A DNA stretch of 64,000 nt from Mesorhizobium sp. GTDB lineage: Bacteria > Pseudomonadota > Alphaproteobacteria > Rhizobiales > Rhizobiaceae. Below are positions 24,540-33,105 of the stretch, one piece after another. A program made the translations under genes and the position numbers. The notes under the pieces are model-generated. The model was not told the origin of the DNA. It made no database searches and was given only the letters and a program-made list of their open reading frames with translations. The stretch is taken from positions 1 to 64,000 of the forward strand of contig NZ_SUGA01000028.1 of NCBI RefSeq assembly GCF_004963255.1, in the 5' to 3' direction. Every line of letters starts with the position of its first letter. The stretch's first letter is position 1.

Positions 24540-25466
24540 TTATCTCGCGGGTGCCGCCGGCCGAACCTCGCGGCCCCTGAACATCGACCAGCTGTACATC
24601 GCCAGCGCCATCCAGATCAGCGCGAAGGCGATGGCCTGTGTGGTGCCGAACGGCTCGTTGAAGATCAGCACGGCGATCAGGAACACCATGGTCGGCGCGA
24701 TATATTGCATGATGCCGATGGTGGAGAGGCGCAGCAGCCTGGCGCCGAAGGCAAACAGCAGCAGCGGTACCGCGGTGATCGGGCCGCAGCCGATCAGCAA
24801 GGCCGTGTCGGAACCGGTGCTGGAGATGAGGTGATCCTGGCCGGTGGCAATCAGGTAGACGATGTAGCAGAGCGCCGGCATTGAGAGCAGCAGCACTTCG
24901 AGCAGGAACCCCTGGCTCGGGCCGATCGGCAGCGTTTTGCGGAAGAAGCCGTAGGCGGCGAAGGAGAAGGCGAGCGCCAGCGACACCCAGGGCAATTTGC
25001 CTGCCTCGACGGTCAGCACCGTCACCGCGATGGCGGCCAGCGCAACAGCCGCGATCTGGAGCCGGTCGAGCCGCTCGCCGAGCAGCACGGCGCCGACCAC
25101 GACATTGACCAGCGGGTTGATGTAATAGCCGAGCGCAGTCTCCACGGTGCGGTCGACCGCGATCGCCCAGACATAGATGCCCCAGTTGACCGAGATAAGC
25201 ACCGCCGTCAGCGCGGCCATGGCAAGGCTTTTGGGGGAACGGATCGCCGCCTTGAAGTCGGCGGTGCGGCCAGCCCAGATCAGCACCGCCGCCGCGATCG
25301 GCACCGACCAGACGACGCGGTTGGCGATCACCTCGGCAAGCGGCAGATGCGCCACCGCCTTCATGTAGAAGGGCAAGAGCCCCCAGAGGAAATAAGCGCC
25401 AAGCGCCAGAAGGAAGCCGCGTCGGCCCTTGGCGTCTTGATCGAGATCGGCTGTAGCGGTGACCAT
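24540..25466 (-). CDS. rarD: RarD-type EamA transporter
   Basis: 308 aa with ten hydrophobic helices. The start region GFLLALGAYFLWGLLPFYMKAVAHLPLAEVIANRVVWSVPIAA is characteristic of RarD (chloramphenicol-sensitive protein, DMT superfamily). A second copy of the EamA repeat begins at YINPLVNVVVGAVLLGERLDRLQ. It probably exports a small metabolite. It follows the GST gene start by 57 bp and is upstream of it on the same strand, so cotranscription is possible. Confidence 0.88.
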   Translation of the reverse strand: MVTATADLDQDAKGRRGFLLALGAYFLWGLLPFYMKAVAHLPLAEVIANRVVWSVPIAAAVLIWAGRTADFKAAIRSPKSLAMAALTAVLISVNWGIYVWAIAVDRTVETALGYYINPLVNVVVGAVLLGERLDRLQIAAVALAAIAVTVLTVEAGKLPWVSLALAFSFAAYGFFRKTLPIGPSQGFLLEVLLLSMPALCYIVYLIATGQDHLISSTGSDTALLIGCGPITAVPLLLFAFGARLLRLSTIGIMQYIAPTMVFLIAVLIFNEPFGTTQAIAFALIWMALAMYSWSMFRGREVRPAAPAR

Positions 25467-25701
25467 GGCCCAACGCTATGGCCCAGTAGGCCGCCCAAGA
25501 CCATCACAAAATTATGATGGATCAACGGAGTTTTGGTGATGGCTCAGCGGGCTCGGACCGCTTCCTTTCCGTGGTGCCGCATCACAATTCGCCTCCGCAG
25601 CCCGCCTACAGAATTTTCTGTTTGCGATGGCCCGCCCGTAGTAATAGCCTCATTTTAGCGCTTGGGGGAATTCTAATATGAAGTGATTCTGGAGCCCTTC
25701 A

Positions 25702-26535
25702 ATGTCGCGCCTGACAAGTGCTATAAAGAATAGGAAGTATACTTTTTTCCGAGCACAGCTCGGCGTAAGGCGTCATCTGGCCGACTCGGTCGCCTATCGG
25801 GCTTACCGCGCAACAACAGACATCGATTACTTCTTTCACGTTTTCCCGGACCGAAAGCTGATCTATGTGGAAGTACCCAAGGCGGGTTGCACCACAGTCA
25901 AGCGACTGCTTTCGATCTGCGCCTACGGAATCAACCATGATGACGATCCCGAGGCATATCATTCGCGTCGAAAATCCGGACTGCTTGCCCCGAGCGACGT
26001 CGGCGTAAAACTGTTCGAATCGCTGCTGCGCGACCCGGAAACGCTGATTTTCTCCGTGGTGAGAAATCCATTCTCCAGATTGCGGTCATGTTATCTCAAC
26101 AAATTCTATGAGCTCAAACTATCCGACCCAGGAAATACCGGACTAATCGAGCAATTGATGGGTGACATGACCTCATTGTCCTCGTCCGACATCGACCGAG
26201 ACCAACTGTCTTTCGACAGCTTCGTCAAAGGCGCATGCACAACGGCTGCTCTCGGCAAGAATGGCCATTGGGGCCTAATGTCAGCAATAATTCCGAATTC
26301 GAGCGACTTCAGGGTCGAGATCATAAAGCTCGAATCCCTGGCCGAGGGCTTGAATCCCGTCTTGGCCCGATTAGGCGCTTCGGAGGAAATTCGAAACTCG
26401 CTGGCAAAACCGCTCAACCAGTCTGCCCCTACGCCAGGAATTGCATGGACGCGTCCGCTGGTTGATGCGGCCAGGCGGGCCTATGCGGAGGATTTCAGGC
26501 GGTTCGGTTATGATGCCGACTATCGAGCCGGCTGA
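25702..26535 (+). CDS. Sulfotransferase-family protein
   Basis: 277 aa. Two PAPS-binding regions of membrane or carbohydrate sulfotransferases are visible: IYVEVPKAGCTTVKRLL (5'-phosphosulfate loop, lysine plus TT) and LIFSVVRNPFSRLRSCYLNKFYE (3'-phosphate motif, Arg and Ser). It would move sulfate from PAPS to a glycan or lipid. It is not the nodulation enzyme NodH by context, since no nod gene is nearby. Base composition is visibly more A+T-rich than in the neighbours, which suggests transfer. It stands alone, with a promoter-like A+T stretch upstream. Confidence 0.75.
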   Translation: MSRLTSAIKNRKYTFFRAQLGVRRHLADSVAYRAYRATTDIDYFFHVFPDRKLIYVEVPKAGCTTVKRLLSICAYGINHDDDPEAYHSRRKSGLLAPSDVGVKLFESLLRDPETLIFSVVRNPFSRLRSCYLNKFYELKLSDPGNTGLIEQLMGDMTSLSSSDIDRDQLSFDSFVKGACTTAALGKNGHWGLMSAIIPNSSDFRVEIIKLESLAEGLNPVLARLGASEEIRNSLAKPLNQSAPTPGIAWTRPLVDAARRAYAEDFRRFGYDADYRAG

Positions 26536-26550
26536 CGGTCCGAATTCCCC

Positions 26551-28167
26551 CTACTCCGCCGCCACCAGCCCAGCCATCTCGCGGTTCTTCATCAGCTTGT
26601 AGACGATCGAATCCATAAGCGCCTGGAACGAGGCGTCGATGATGTTTTCCGAAACGCCGACCGTCCACCAGCGGGCGCCGGTGGAATCGTGCGATTCGAC
26701 CAGGACGCGCGTGATGGCCTCTGTGCCGCCATTGAGGATACGCACCTTGAAGTCAGCGAGCTCGAGGTCGACGATTTCGCTCTGGTATTTGCCGAGGTCC
26801 TTGCGCAGCGCGATGTCAAGCGCGTTGACCGGGCCGTGGCCTTCCGCCACCGACATCTTCTCTTCGCCGTCCACCTCGACCTTCACAATCGCCTCGGAGA
26901 CGGTCTTCAGATTGCCGTTGGCATCGAAGCGGCGCTCGACCATGCAGCGGAAGGAAGTGACGTTGAAGAACTCCGGCAAGCCATGCAGCATTTTTCGCGC
27001 GAGCAGCTCGAAGGACGCGTCGGCGCCTTCATAGGCATAGCCTTCGGCCTCGCGCTCCTTGACGACGGCGATCAAGGAGTCGAGCCGGTTGTCGTCCTTC
27101 GGCACATCGATGCCGCGTCGCTTCAGCTCGGCGAGGAAATTCGCCTTGCCGCCCTGATCGGAGACCATGACGCGGCGGCGATTGCCGACGGCTTCCGGCG
27201 GCACGTGCTCGTAGGTCGCCGGCTCCTTGGCCAGCGCGGAGGCGTGGATGCCGGCCTTGGTGGCGAAGGCGGAAGAGCCGACATAGGGCGCCTGCGCTTC
27301 CGGCGCGCGGTTGAGCAATTCGTCGAAGGCACGGGAGAGCCTGGATATTCCGGTCAGATCCTCCGCCGAAATGCCGGTTTCGAAGCGGTCGGCGAAGGCG
27401 GGCTTCAGCGAAAGCGTCGGGATGATGGTGATCAGATTGGCGTTGCCGCAGCGCTCGCCGATGCCGTTCAACGTGCCTTGGATCTGGCGCACGCCAGCTT
27501 CCACGGCGGCCAGCGAATTGGCCACCGCCTGTCCAGTGTCGTCATGCGCATGGATGCCGAGATGGTCGCCAGGGATGCCGCCGGCGACCACCTTGCCGAC
27601 GATTTCGCGCACTTCCGAGGGCTGGGTGCCGCCATTGGTGTCGCACAGCACCACCCAGCGGGCGCCGGCTTCGTAGGCGGTCCTGGCGCAGGCCAGCGCG
27701 TAGTCAGGATTGGCCTTGAAGCCGTCGAAGAAATGCTCGCAGTCGACCATCGCCTCCTTGCCGGCGGCCACCGCCGTCTCGACCGAGGCCTTGATCGACT
27801 CCAGGTTCTCTTCATTCGTGCAGCCGAGCGCCACGCGCACATGATAGTCCCAGCTCTTGGCGACGAAGCAGATGGCGTCGGACTTCGACTGCACCAGCGC
27901 CGCCAGCCCTGGATCGTTGGAAGCCGAGACCCCTGCCCGCTTGGTCATGCCGAAGGCAACGAATTTCGCGCTTTCCGTCCGCTTCTTCTGAAAGAAGGCG
28001 GTGTCGGTCGGATTGGCGCCCGGATAGCCGCCCTCGACATAGTCGATCCCGAACGCGTCGAGCAGTTTTGCGATGGCGATCTTGTCCTCGACGGAAAAGT
28101 CGATGCCCGGCGTCTGCTGGCCGTCGCGGAGCGTGGTGTCGAAGAGGTAGAGGCGTTGTTTCTTCAT
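26551..28167 (-). CDS. cimA: Citramalate synthase
   Basis: 538 aa from ATG 28167; an upstream in-frame extension runs into intergenic repeats. The catalytic HMGL-like barrel starts LYLFDTTLRDGQQTPGIDFSVEDKI and contains HAHDDTGQAVANSLAAVEAG and NGIGERCGNANL. A C-terminal LeuA-dimer regulatory domain follows (RKMLHG...VKVEVDGEEKMSVAEGHGPVNALDIALRKDL). The length and the two domains fit (R)-citramalate synthase, which condenses acetyl-CoA and pyruvate for isoleucine synthesis. An isopropylmalate synthase paralogue is the alternative. Confidence 0.9.
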   Translation of the reverse strand: MKKQRLYLFDTTLRDGQQTPGIDFSVEDKIAIAKLLDAFGIDYVEGGYPGANPTDTAFFQKKRTESAKFVAFGMTKRAGVSASNDPGLAALVQSKSDAICFVAKSWDYHVRVALGCTNEENLESIKASVETAVAAGKEAMVDCEHFFDGFKANPDYALACARTAYEAGARWVVLCDTNGGTQPSEVREIVGKVVAGGIPGDHLGIHAHDDTGQAVANSLAAVEAGVRQIQGTLNGIGERCGNANLITIIPTLSLKPAFADRFETGISAEDLTGISRLSRAFDELLNRAPEAQAPYVGSSAFATKAGIHASALAKEPATYEHVPPEAVGNRRRVMVSDQGGKANFLAELKRRGIDVPKDDNRLDSLIAVVKEREAEGYAYEGADASFELLARKMLHGLPEFFNVTSFRCMVERRFDANGNLKTVSEAIVKVEVDGEEKMSVAEGHGPVNALDIALRKDLGKYQSEIVDLELADFKVRILNGGTEAITRVLVESHDSTGARWWTVGVSENIIDASFQALMDSIVYKLMKNREMAGLVAAE

Positions 28168-28197
28168 GGCGATAGCTCGAAATGCCGGGATCCTTCG

Positions 28198-28356
28198 CGC
28201 CCCCCTCTGTCCTGCCGGACATCTCCCCCGCTTGGGGGGAGATTGGACGGCACTTCGGCTTTCGCCAATCTCCAGCGTTGCAGGAGAAGCGGCAGGGCCG
28301 AAGCTGCTGATCTCCCCCCTTGTGGGGGAGATGGCCGGCAGGCCAGAGGGGGGCGC
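28198..28356. repeat. Facing pair of rhizobial intergenic mosaic repeats
   Basis: The copy at 28198-28243 (CGCCCCCCTCTGTCCTGCC then an ATCTCCCCC stem) faces an inverted copy at 28311-28356. The unit continues into GATTGG...CGCCAATC, as at 30856-30933. Between the copies no gene is visible. Confidence 0.7.
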
Positions 28357-28378
28357 CGTAGAGCACGAACCTGCATCA

Positions 28379-29344
28379 TTATTTCCCTGCAAACCGATCC
28401 GTCGCCCGGATCAGCCGATCCAGAATCCCCGGCTCGGAATAGGCGTGGCCAGCGCCTTCGATGAGGTGAAAATCCGCTTTCGGCCAGGCCTTGTGCAGCG
28501 CCCAGGCATATTTCGCCGGGCACGGCATGTCGTAGCGGCCGTGGACGATGGTGCCGGGAATGTCCTTCAGCTTCCAGGCATCGCGCAGAAGCTGCCCTTC
28601 CTCCAGCCAGCCGGCATGGACGAAATAATGGTTCTCGATGCGGGCGAAGGCGACGGCGTAGTCGTCCTGGGCGAACGGGTCGCTGGTCTCGGGTTCAGGC
28701 AGCAGCGTGATCGTCTCGCCCTCCCAGATGCTCCAGGCGCGGGCGGCCTCCACCTGGCGCGCGCGGTCGGAGCCGACCAGCCGCTTGCGATAGGCGGCCA
28801 TCATGTCGCCGCGCTCGGCTTCGGGGATCGGCGCGAGAAAACGCTCCCATTTGTCGGGAAACATCTCCGAGACGCCGAACTGATAATACCATTCGAGCTC
28901 GGCGCGGGTGAGCGTATAGATGCCGCGCACGATGAGCTCACTGACGTGCTCGGGATGCGTCTCGGCATAGGCGAGCGCCAGCGTCGAGCCCCAGGAACCG
29001 CCGAAGACCAGCCATTTGTCGAAGCCGGCCATCTCGCGCAGGCGCTCGATGTCGGCGACGAGATGCCAGGTGGTGTTGGCTTCTAGCGAGGCGTTGGGCG
29101 TCGATTTCCCGCAGCCGCGCTGGTCGAACAGGATGACGTCGTAGAGTTTCGGGTCGAACAGCCGCCGGTGTTTCGGCGAGATGGTGCCGCCCGGACCGCC
29201 ATGCAGGAACACGGCAGGCTTGGCGCCCCGGGTGCCGCAACGCTCCCAATAGATGGTGTGGCCGTCGCCGACATCGAGCATGCCCGACTCGAACGGTTCG
29301 ATCTCGGGATAGAGCGTACGCAAGGAACTGCCGTGCATCGTCAT
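28379..29344 (-). CDS. pip: Proline iminopeptidase
   Basis: 321 aa alpha/beta hydrolase of peptidase family S33. Visible are the oxyanion HGGPGG, the nucleophile elbow GGSWGSTLALAYA, the acid in HGRYDMPCP, and the histidine in GAGHAYSEPG. DQRGCGKSTPN is typical of prolyl aminopeptidases. It releases N-terminal proline from peptides in the cytoplasm. Its ATG overlaps the stop of the GFA gene upstream as ATGA, so the two GFA genes and pip form one transcription unit. Confidence 0.9.
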   Translation of the reverse strand: MTMHGSSLRTLYPEIEPFESGMLDVGDGHTIYWERCGTRGAKPAVFLHGGPGGTISPKHRRLFDPKLYDVILFDQRGCGKSTPNASLEANTTWHLVADIERLREMAGFDKWLVFGGSWGSTLALAYAETHPEHVSELIVRGIYTLTRAELEWYYQFGVSEMFPDKWERFLAPIPEAERGDMMAAYRKRLVGSDRARQVEAARAWSIWEGETITLLPEPETSDPFAQDDYAVAFARIENHYFVHAGWLEEGQLLRDAWKLKDIPGTIVHGRYDMPCPAKYAWALHKAWPKADFHLIEGAGHAYSEPGILDRLIRATDRFAGK

Positions 29345-29817
29345 AGTTTCAAGCCCTGCTCCGGCCAGTTGGCCGTCTCGTGGTCGGGGTGCTGGAAGGA
29401 GATGATCTGCTCCTGCCGTCGGTAGAAATCGGGATCGTCGAGGGTCGGCGCCTCGAAGATCTTCTCCACCCAGGGCAGCCGCACCGCGTAGTTGACCTGG
29501 ATCTGCGGCGCGAGATCGGAGCGGTCGTCGAAGGCGCCGATCGCGATCTCCAGCGCGCCCGGCTGGCGATAGGTCAGCGGCGTACCGCAGCGGGCGCAGA
29601 AGCCGCGGTCGATGTTGACCGAGGACTGGAAATAGCTCGGCTCCTCATGGGTCCATTCGACGCCGTCCTTCGGCACCGTCACCAGCGCGCCGAAGAAATT
29701 GCCGAACTGCTTCTGGCACATACGGCAGTGGCAGATGGACGGGCGCCCAAGCTTGCCGTGCACGCGGAAACGCACGGCGCCGCACTGGCAGCCGCCGGTT
29801 CGAACTTGATCGGTCAT
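29341..29817 (-). CDS. GFA (glutathione-dependent formaldehyde-activating-like) zinc protein
   Basis: 158 aa from ATG 29817. The zinc motif is GGCQCGAVRFRV, then CHCRMCQKQFGNFFGA, then GFCARCGTPLTYR: the GFA pattern of paired CxC and CxxC. These bind zinc and in some members glutathione adducts of formaldehyde. The role of this copy is unknown. It overlaps the second GFA gene by ATGA and is clearly its paralogue. Confidence 0.88.
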   Translation of the reverse strand: MTDQVRTGGCQCGAVRFRVHGKLGRPSICHCRMCQKQFGNFFGALVTVPKDGVEWTHEEPSYFQSSVNIDRGFCARCGTPLTYRQPGALEIAIGAFDDRSDLAPQIQVNYAVRLPWVEKIFEAPTLDDPDFYRRQEQIISFQHPDHETANWPEQGLKL

Positions 29818-30305
29818 GGTCTTTCCTCCGGCGGCCATTGGTCGGTGTCGTAATCTGGATGCTGATAGGAGACGAGCTCGGCGAGGTAAGGCGCAGAGGC
29901 GATATCGGCCATCGTGTCCTCGGACGGCAGCTTCGGGATGCCGTCGACATAGGGAAGCTTCGCCTCCGTCCCCCACTGGATGGTCGGCACGATGCCGGTC
30001 GGGTCGTCGAAGGCGGCGATCGCCAATGCGATACCGTCGGGCGCCTCGAAGGTCAGCGGCGTGCCGCATTCGGCGCAGAAACCGCGCCAGGCGGCGTTGG
30101 AGGAACGGAAGCGTTTCGGCTCGCCGCGCGTCCAGTCGAGCGTGGCGCCGCGCACCGACACCAGCGGCAGGTAGAAATTGCCGCTCGCCTTCTGGCACAT
30201 GCGGCAGTGGCAGACCGAGGCGTCGCCCAACGCGCCTTCGACGCGGAAGCGCACGGCGCCGCACTGGCAGCCGCCGGTGTAGATCGGCCTGTTGTCGAGG
30301 CTCAT
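29814..30305 (-). CDS. GFA-family zinc protein, second tandem copy
   Basis: 163 aa. Same motif series: GGCQCGAVRFRVEGALGDASVCHCRMCQKASGNFY, FCAECGTPLTFE and an IAAFDDPTG strand. The two copies share over half their residues in the motif blocks and the same order, so one arose by tandem duplication. It is the first gene of the GFA-GFA-pip unit, 21 bp downstream of the VOC gene. Confidence 0.88.
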   Translation of the reverse strand: MSLDNRPIYTGGCQCGAVRFRVEGALGDASVCHCRMCQKASGNFYLPLVSVRGATLDWTRGEPKRFRSSNAAWRGFCAECGTPLTFEAPDGIALAIAAFDDPTGIVPTIQWGTEAKLPYVDGIPKLPSEDTMADIASAPYLAELVSYQHPDYDTDQWPPEERP

Positions 30306-30326
30306 CGCTCACTCCGTTTCACGGAC

Positions 30327-30713
30327 TTAGACAGGGTCATGACAGACCGCCTCGACATTGTTGCAGTCGGGATCGAAGACGAAGGCGCCGTAGTAGTTCG
30401 GATGATAATGCGGACGCAGGCCCGGCCCGCCATTGTCCTTGCCGCCGACGGCAAGCGCTGCCGCATGAAACGCATCGACCTCGGCGCGGCTGCGCGCGGT
30501 GAAGGCGATGTGCTGATGGTCCTTCGGCTTCTCCTTGCCCGCGCTCACCCAGAACACCGGCCGATCGCGGCCATAGCCGCCGACCTTGGCGCCGCCGGTG
30601 TATTCCTCCGGCACCATATAGAGCAGCGAAGCCCCCAAAGGCGCCATCGCCTTGTCGTAGAAGGATTTCGACACTTCGAAATCGGAAACGGTGATGCCGA
30701 GATGATCGATCAC
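30327..30713 (-). CDS. VOC-superfamily (glyoxalase-like) protein
   Basis: 128 aa. MIDHLGITVSDFEVSKSFYDKAMAPLG and HIAFTARSRAEVDAFHAAALAVGGKDNGGPGLRPHYHPNYYGAFVFDPDCNNVEAVCH show the paired beta-alpha-beta modules and the conserved His, His and Glu metal sites of VOC proteins. This branch is often annotated as glyoxalase. The substrate is unknown. It is upstream of the GFA pair on the same strand. Confidence 0.88.
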   Translation of the reverse strand: MIDHLGITVSDFEVSKSFYDKAMAPLGASLLYMVPEEYTGGAKVGGYGRDRPVFWVSAGKEKPKDHQHIAFTARSRAEVDAFHAAALAVGGKDNGGPGLRPHYHPNYYGAFVFDPDCNNVEAVCHDPV

Positions 30714-30942
30714 AGGACGAGCTCCTCCCTTGGTGGCGCGGCGGCCAGCCCGGCCACGATGACGATATGCTGGCAGACATTGTCGATATCGCGGATCACG
30801 TCGTCGTTCCAGAAGCGCGGCAGACGCCTCCTGACAGTCGAGGTCAGCGCTCTACGGCGCCCCCCTCTGTCCTGCCGGACATCTCCCCCGCAAGGGGGGA
30901 GATTGGCCGTCACCACGGCCTTCGCCAATCGCCCAAGCCGCA
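30714..30942. repeat. Intergenic gap holding one rhizobial mosaic repeat
   Basis: The 229-bp gap between the VOC gene and cysS contains one copy of the repeat unit at 30856-30933, the same as that near 28198. An open frame with RRLPRFWNDDVIRDIDNVCQ runs through it, but its N-terminus is made of repeat, so it was not called as a gene. Confidence 0.5.
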
Positions 30943-32391
30943 TCACCTTTTGACCTCCCACGTCGTCACACGCGCGCCGGTGACAGGATCCTTGCCGTCC
31001 TTCAGCTGCACGCCCTGTGCCAGAAGCTCGTCGCGGATGCGATCAGCCTCGGCCCAGTTCTTGGCAGCGATGAACTCCAGACGATCCACGATTGCTTTTG
31101 CCACTGCCGCCTCGTCAACCTTGGCCGCGCCGACATCGAAGCCGAGGAAGGCTAGCGCCGCTTTCAACGAAGCGGCGGCATTGCCACCATCGCCGCCAGC
31201 CTCGACGGCCTCGCCGGCAAGCTGCGTCAGCCGCTGGAAGGCGGTGTAGGTGGCAAGGTCGTCCGACAGCGCTTCCACCACTTCGGCCGGCAGCTCCTTC
31301 GCGGCCGCGGGCGCCAGATCTGCCGCGCGTTTCCATTTGCGCAGCGTGTTTTCCGCCTCCTCCAGCTTGCGCACGGAAAAGTCGATCGGCTCGCGGTAAT
31401 GCGTCATCAGCATCGCCAGCCTGAGCACCTCGCCCGGCCATGTGCGGCCGCCGAAGGTCTCGGTCTCCAGCAGCTCATGGATGGAGAAAAAATTGCCGAG
31501 GCTCTTCGACATCTTCTGGCCTTCGACCTGCAGGAAGCCGTTGTGCATCCACACATTGGCCATGACCTTGGTGCCGTGGGCGCAGCGCGACTGGGCGATC
31601 TCGTTCTCGTGGTGCGGGAAGATCAGGTCCAGCCCGCCGCCATGGATGTCGAAGACCTCGCCGAGATAGGCGGCCGACATGGCCGAGCACTCGATGTGCC
31701 AGCCGGGCCGGCCCCTGCCCCACGGGCTTTCCCAGCCGGGCTCTTCGGGCGAAGACAATTTCCACAGCACGAAATCGCCCGGGTTCTTCTTGTGCGCGTC
31801 GACGGCGATGCGCGCGCCGGCCTGCTGCTCGTCGAGATTGCGCTTCGACAATTCGCCATAGTCCGGCATCGATGCGGTATCGAACAGCACCTCGCCGCCG
31901 GCGACATAGGCATGGCCGCGCTCGATCAGCTGGCGGATCAGCGACAGCATGTCGGCCTTGCCATCGGCGCGGGGTGCGACGAACTCCGTCGCCCGCGGCT
32001 CATAGGTCGGCTGCAGGCAGCCAAGCGCGGCGACATCCTTGTGGTACTGATCGGCGGTCTTTTCGGTGACCTTGCGGATCGCATCGTTGAGCGACAACTT
32101 CCCGGCCGCGATCTCGCCGCCGAAGTCTCGCAGCGCCCTGGCGTTTATCTTGTCGTCAACATCCGTGATGTTGCGCACATACGTGACATGCTTTTCGCCG
32201 TAGAGTTGGCGCAACAGACGGAAAAGCACATCGAAGACGATCGCCGGCCTGGCATTGCCGATATGGGCAAAGTCATACACGGTAGGGCCGCAGACATACA
32301 TGCGCACATTTTGCGGATCGATCGGGACGAACGGTTCCTTCGTCCGCGTTAGCGTGTTGTAGAGGCTGAGGCCCTTTGATGCGTCAGACAT
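30943..32391 (-). CDS. cysS: Cysteinyl-tRNA synthetase
   Basis: 482 aa from ATG 32391. Class I signatures are HIGNARPAIVFDVLFR and KMSKSLGNFFSI. Zinc ligands include the Cys of YVCGPTVYDFAHIGN and those in IECSAMS and HHENEIAQS. A C-terminal helical anticodon domain ends VLAQGVQLKDGKDPVTGARVTTWEV-like. It charges tRNA-Cys. Length is normal for the family. A longer reading from 32418 lacks a ribosome site. Confidence 0.97.
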   Translation of the reverse strand: MSDASKGLSLYNTLTRTKEPFVPIDPQNVRMYVCGPTVYDFAHIGNARPAIVFDVLFRLLRQLYGEKHVTYVRNITDVDDKINARALRDFGGEIAAGKLSLNDAIRKVTEKTADQYHKDVAALGCLQPTYEPRATEFVAPRADGKADMLSLIRQLIERGHAYVAGGEVLFDTASMPDYGELSKRNLDEQQAGARIAVDAHKKNPGDFVLWKLSSPEEPGWESPWGRGRPGWHIECSAMSAAYLGEVFDIHGGGLDLIFPHHENEIAQSRCAHGTKVMANVWMHNGFLQVEGQKMSKSLGNFFSIHELLETETFGGRTWPGEVLRLAMLMTHYREPIDFSVRKLEEAENTLRKWKRAADLAPAAAKELPAEVVEALSDDLATYTAFQRLTQLAGEAVEAGGDGGNAAASLKAALAFLGFDVGAAKVDEAAVAKAIVDRLEFIAAKNWAEADRIRDELLAQGVQLKDGKDPVTGARVTTWEVKR

Positions 32392-32535
32392 GCAGTCCCG
32401 GTCCTTGGTTGGGTTCACTGGAACCGGGTCCGCGCCGAAGGCACAAATCAGGCTCCAGCCTGCTGGCCGGGGCGTTTGTCCAATCTAGGAGAAGATGAGG
32501 CGAAAACGTCCGGACCAGCGCGAGGCTAGCCAATA

Positions 32536-32646
32536 ATGCAAATGCCACAAATGGCGAAAGACGTTTTCATGGCGGGCTTTATCGCGCTGGCGGGTGTTGC
32601 CGTCAAGTCGCTCGGCTTAGGAAAGATGTCGTTGGATCACAGGTAA
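32536..32646 (+). CDS. Possible 36-aa hydrophobic microprotein
   Basis: An ATG at 32536 opens MQMPQMAKDVFMAGFIALAG, then VAVKSLGLGKMSLDHR, then TAA. The central AGFIALAGVAVKSLGL could form one short helix. The nearest purine stretch is about 10 nt upstream, which is weak. It fills part of the 390-bp gap between cysS and the next small gene; the rest of that gap shows nothing coding. Low certainty. Confidence 0.2.
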   Translation: MQMPQMAKDVFMAGFIALAGVAVKSLGLGKMSLDHR

Positions 32647-32781
32647 AGACGGGGCGAAACATTTTATTAAACATGTCGGCACAGTGATGAAACATTCGCC
32701 GGCTAGACCGCCCGGTGTCACGATTTGGTCCGAATCGACCGGCAAACGCTGAACACGAAACCGTTACCAGGGAAGAGAATC

Positions 32782-32937
32782 ATGGCTCGCAGCAAGCAGG
32801 AACAAAACCGACAAACGCAGCCGGCTCTCACCAGCCACTACCGCGCGATCGGCCCGGCGGCCATCGTCGCCGCCCTCCTCCACACCGCGAAGAAGAAGAA
32901 GCCCGCGCAGAAGATCGTCTCGCCGCGCGCTGCCTGA
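32782..32937 (+). CDS. Small basic conserved-type hypothetical protein
   Basis: 51 aa starting MARSKQEQNRQTQPALTSHY after an AGGGAAGAG site. One hydrophobic stretch (AIGPAAIVAALL) is flanked by a lysine-rich tail HTAKKKKPAQKIVSPRAA. No known domain is recognised. It is preceded by a promoter-like gap and followed by a rhizobial palindrome repeat. It is a plausible genuine small protein. Confidence 0.55.
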   Translation: MARSKQEQNRQTQPALTSHYRAIGPAAIVAALLHTAKKKKPAQKIVSPRAA

Positions 32938-33060
32938 AACGGCGCAACCGGTGCGGTCCCCGACGACGGGGGCGCCGGTGACGAGGGCGCTACGAGCGCC
33001 CTGGAGATGAAGGCCCCAAAGCAGCCTTTCGGGCAGGCAGCCTTCTTTGGATGGTTTGAC

Positions 33061-33104
33061 GCAATTCCGAACGGAAAACCGCTCCACACTTTTCCTGGAA
33101 TTGC
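33061..33104. repeat. Rhizobial palindromic intergenic repeat
   Basis: GCAATTCC at 33061-33068 mirrors GGAATTGC at 33097-33104, around AACGGAAAACCGCT and CACTTTTCCT. I recall this unit as frequent between Mesorhizobium genes. A degenerate copy is at 41868-41956. It overlaps the space just after the SRAP gene stop. Confidence 0.65.
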
Positions 33105-33105
33105 T

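Noticed and set aside
25702..26535. Nodulation sulfotransferase NodH
   Set aside because: No nod genes or nod box nearby; the match is only to the general sulfotransferase fold.
26689..28464. Very long plus-strand frame opposite citramalate synthase
   Set aside because: Shadow of a well-defined gene; composition rich in Asp/Gly/Leu/Arg without any motif.
30710..30961. 83-codon minus-strand ORF between VOC and cysS
   Set aside because: Its N-terminal half is translated repeat sequence; no ribosome site.
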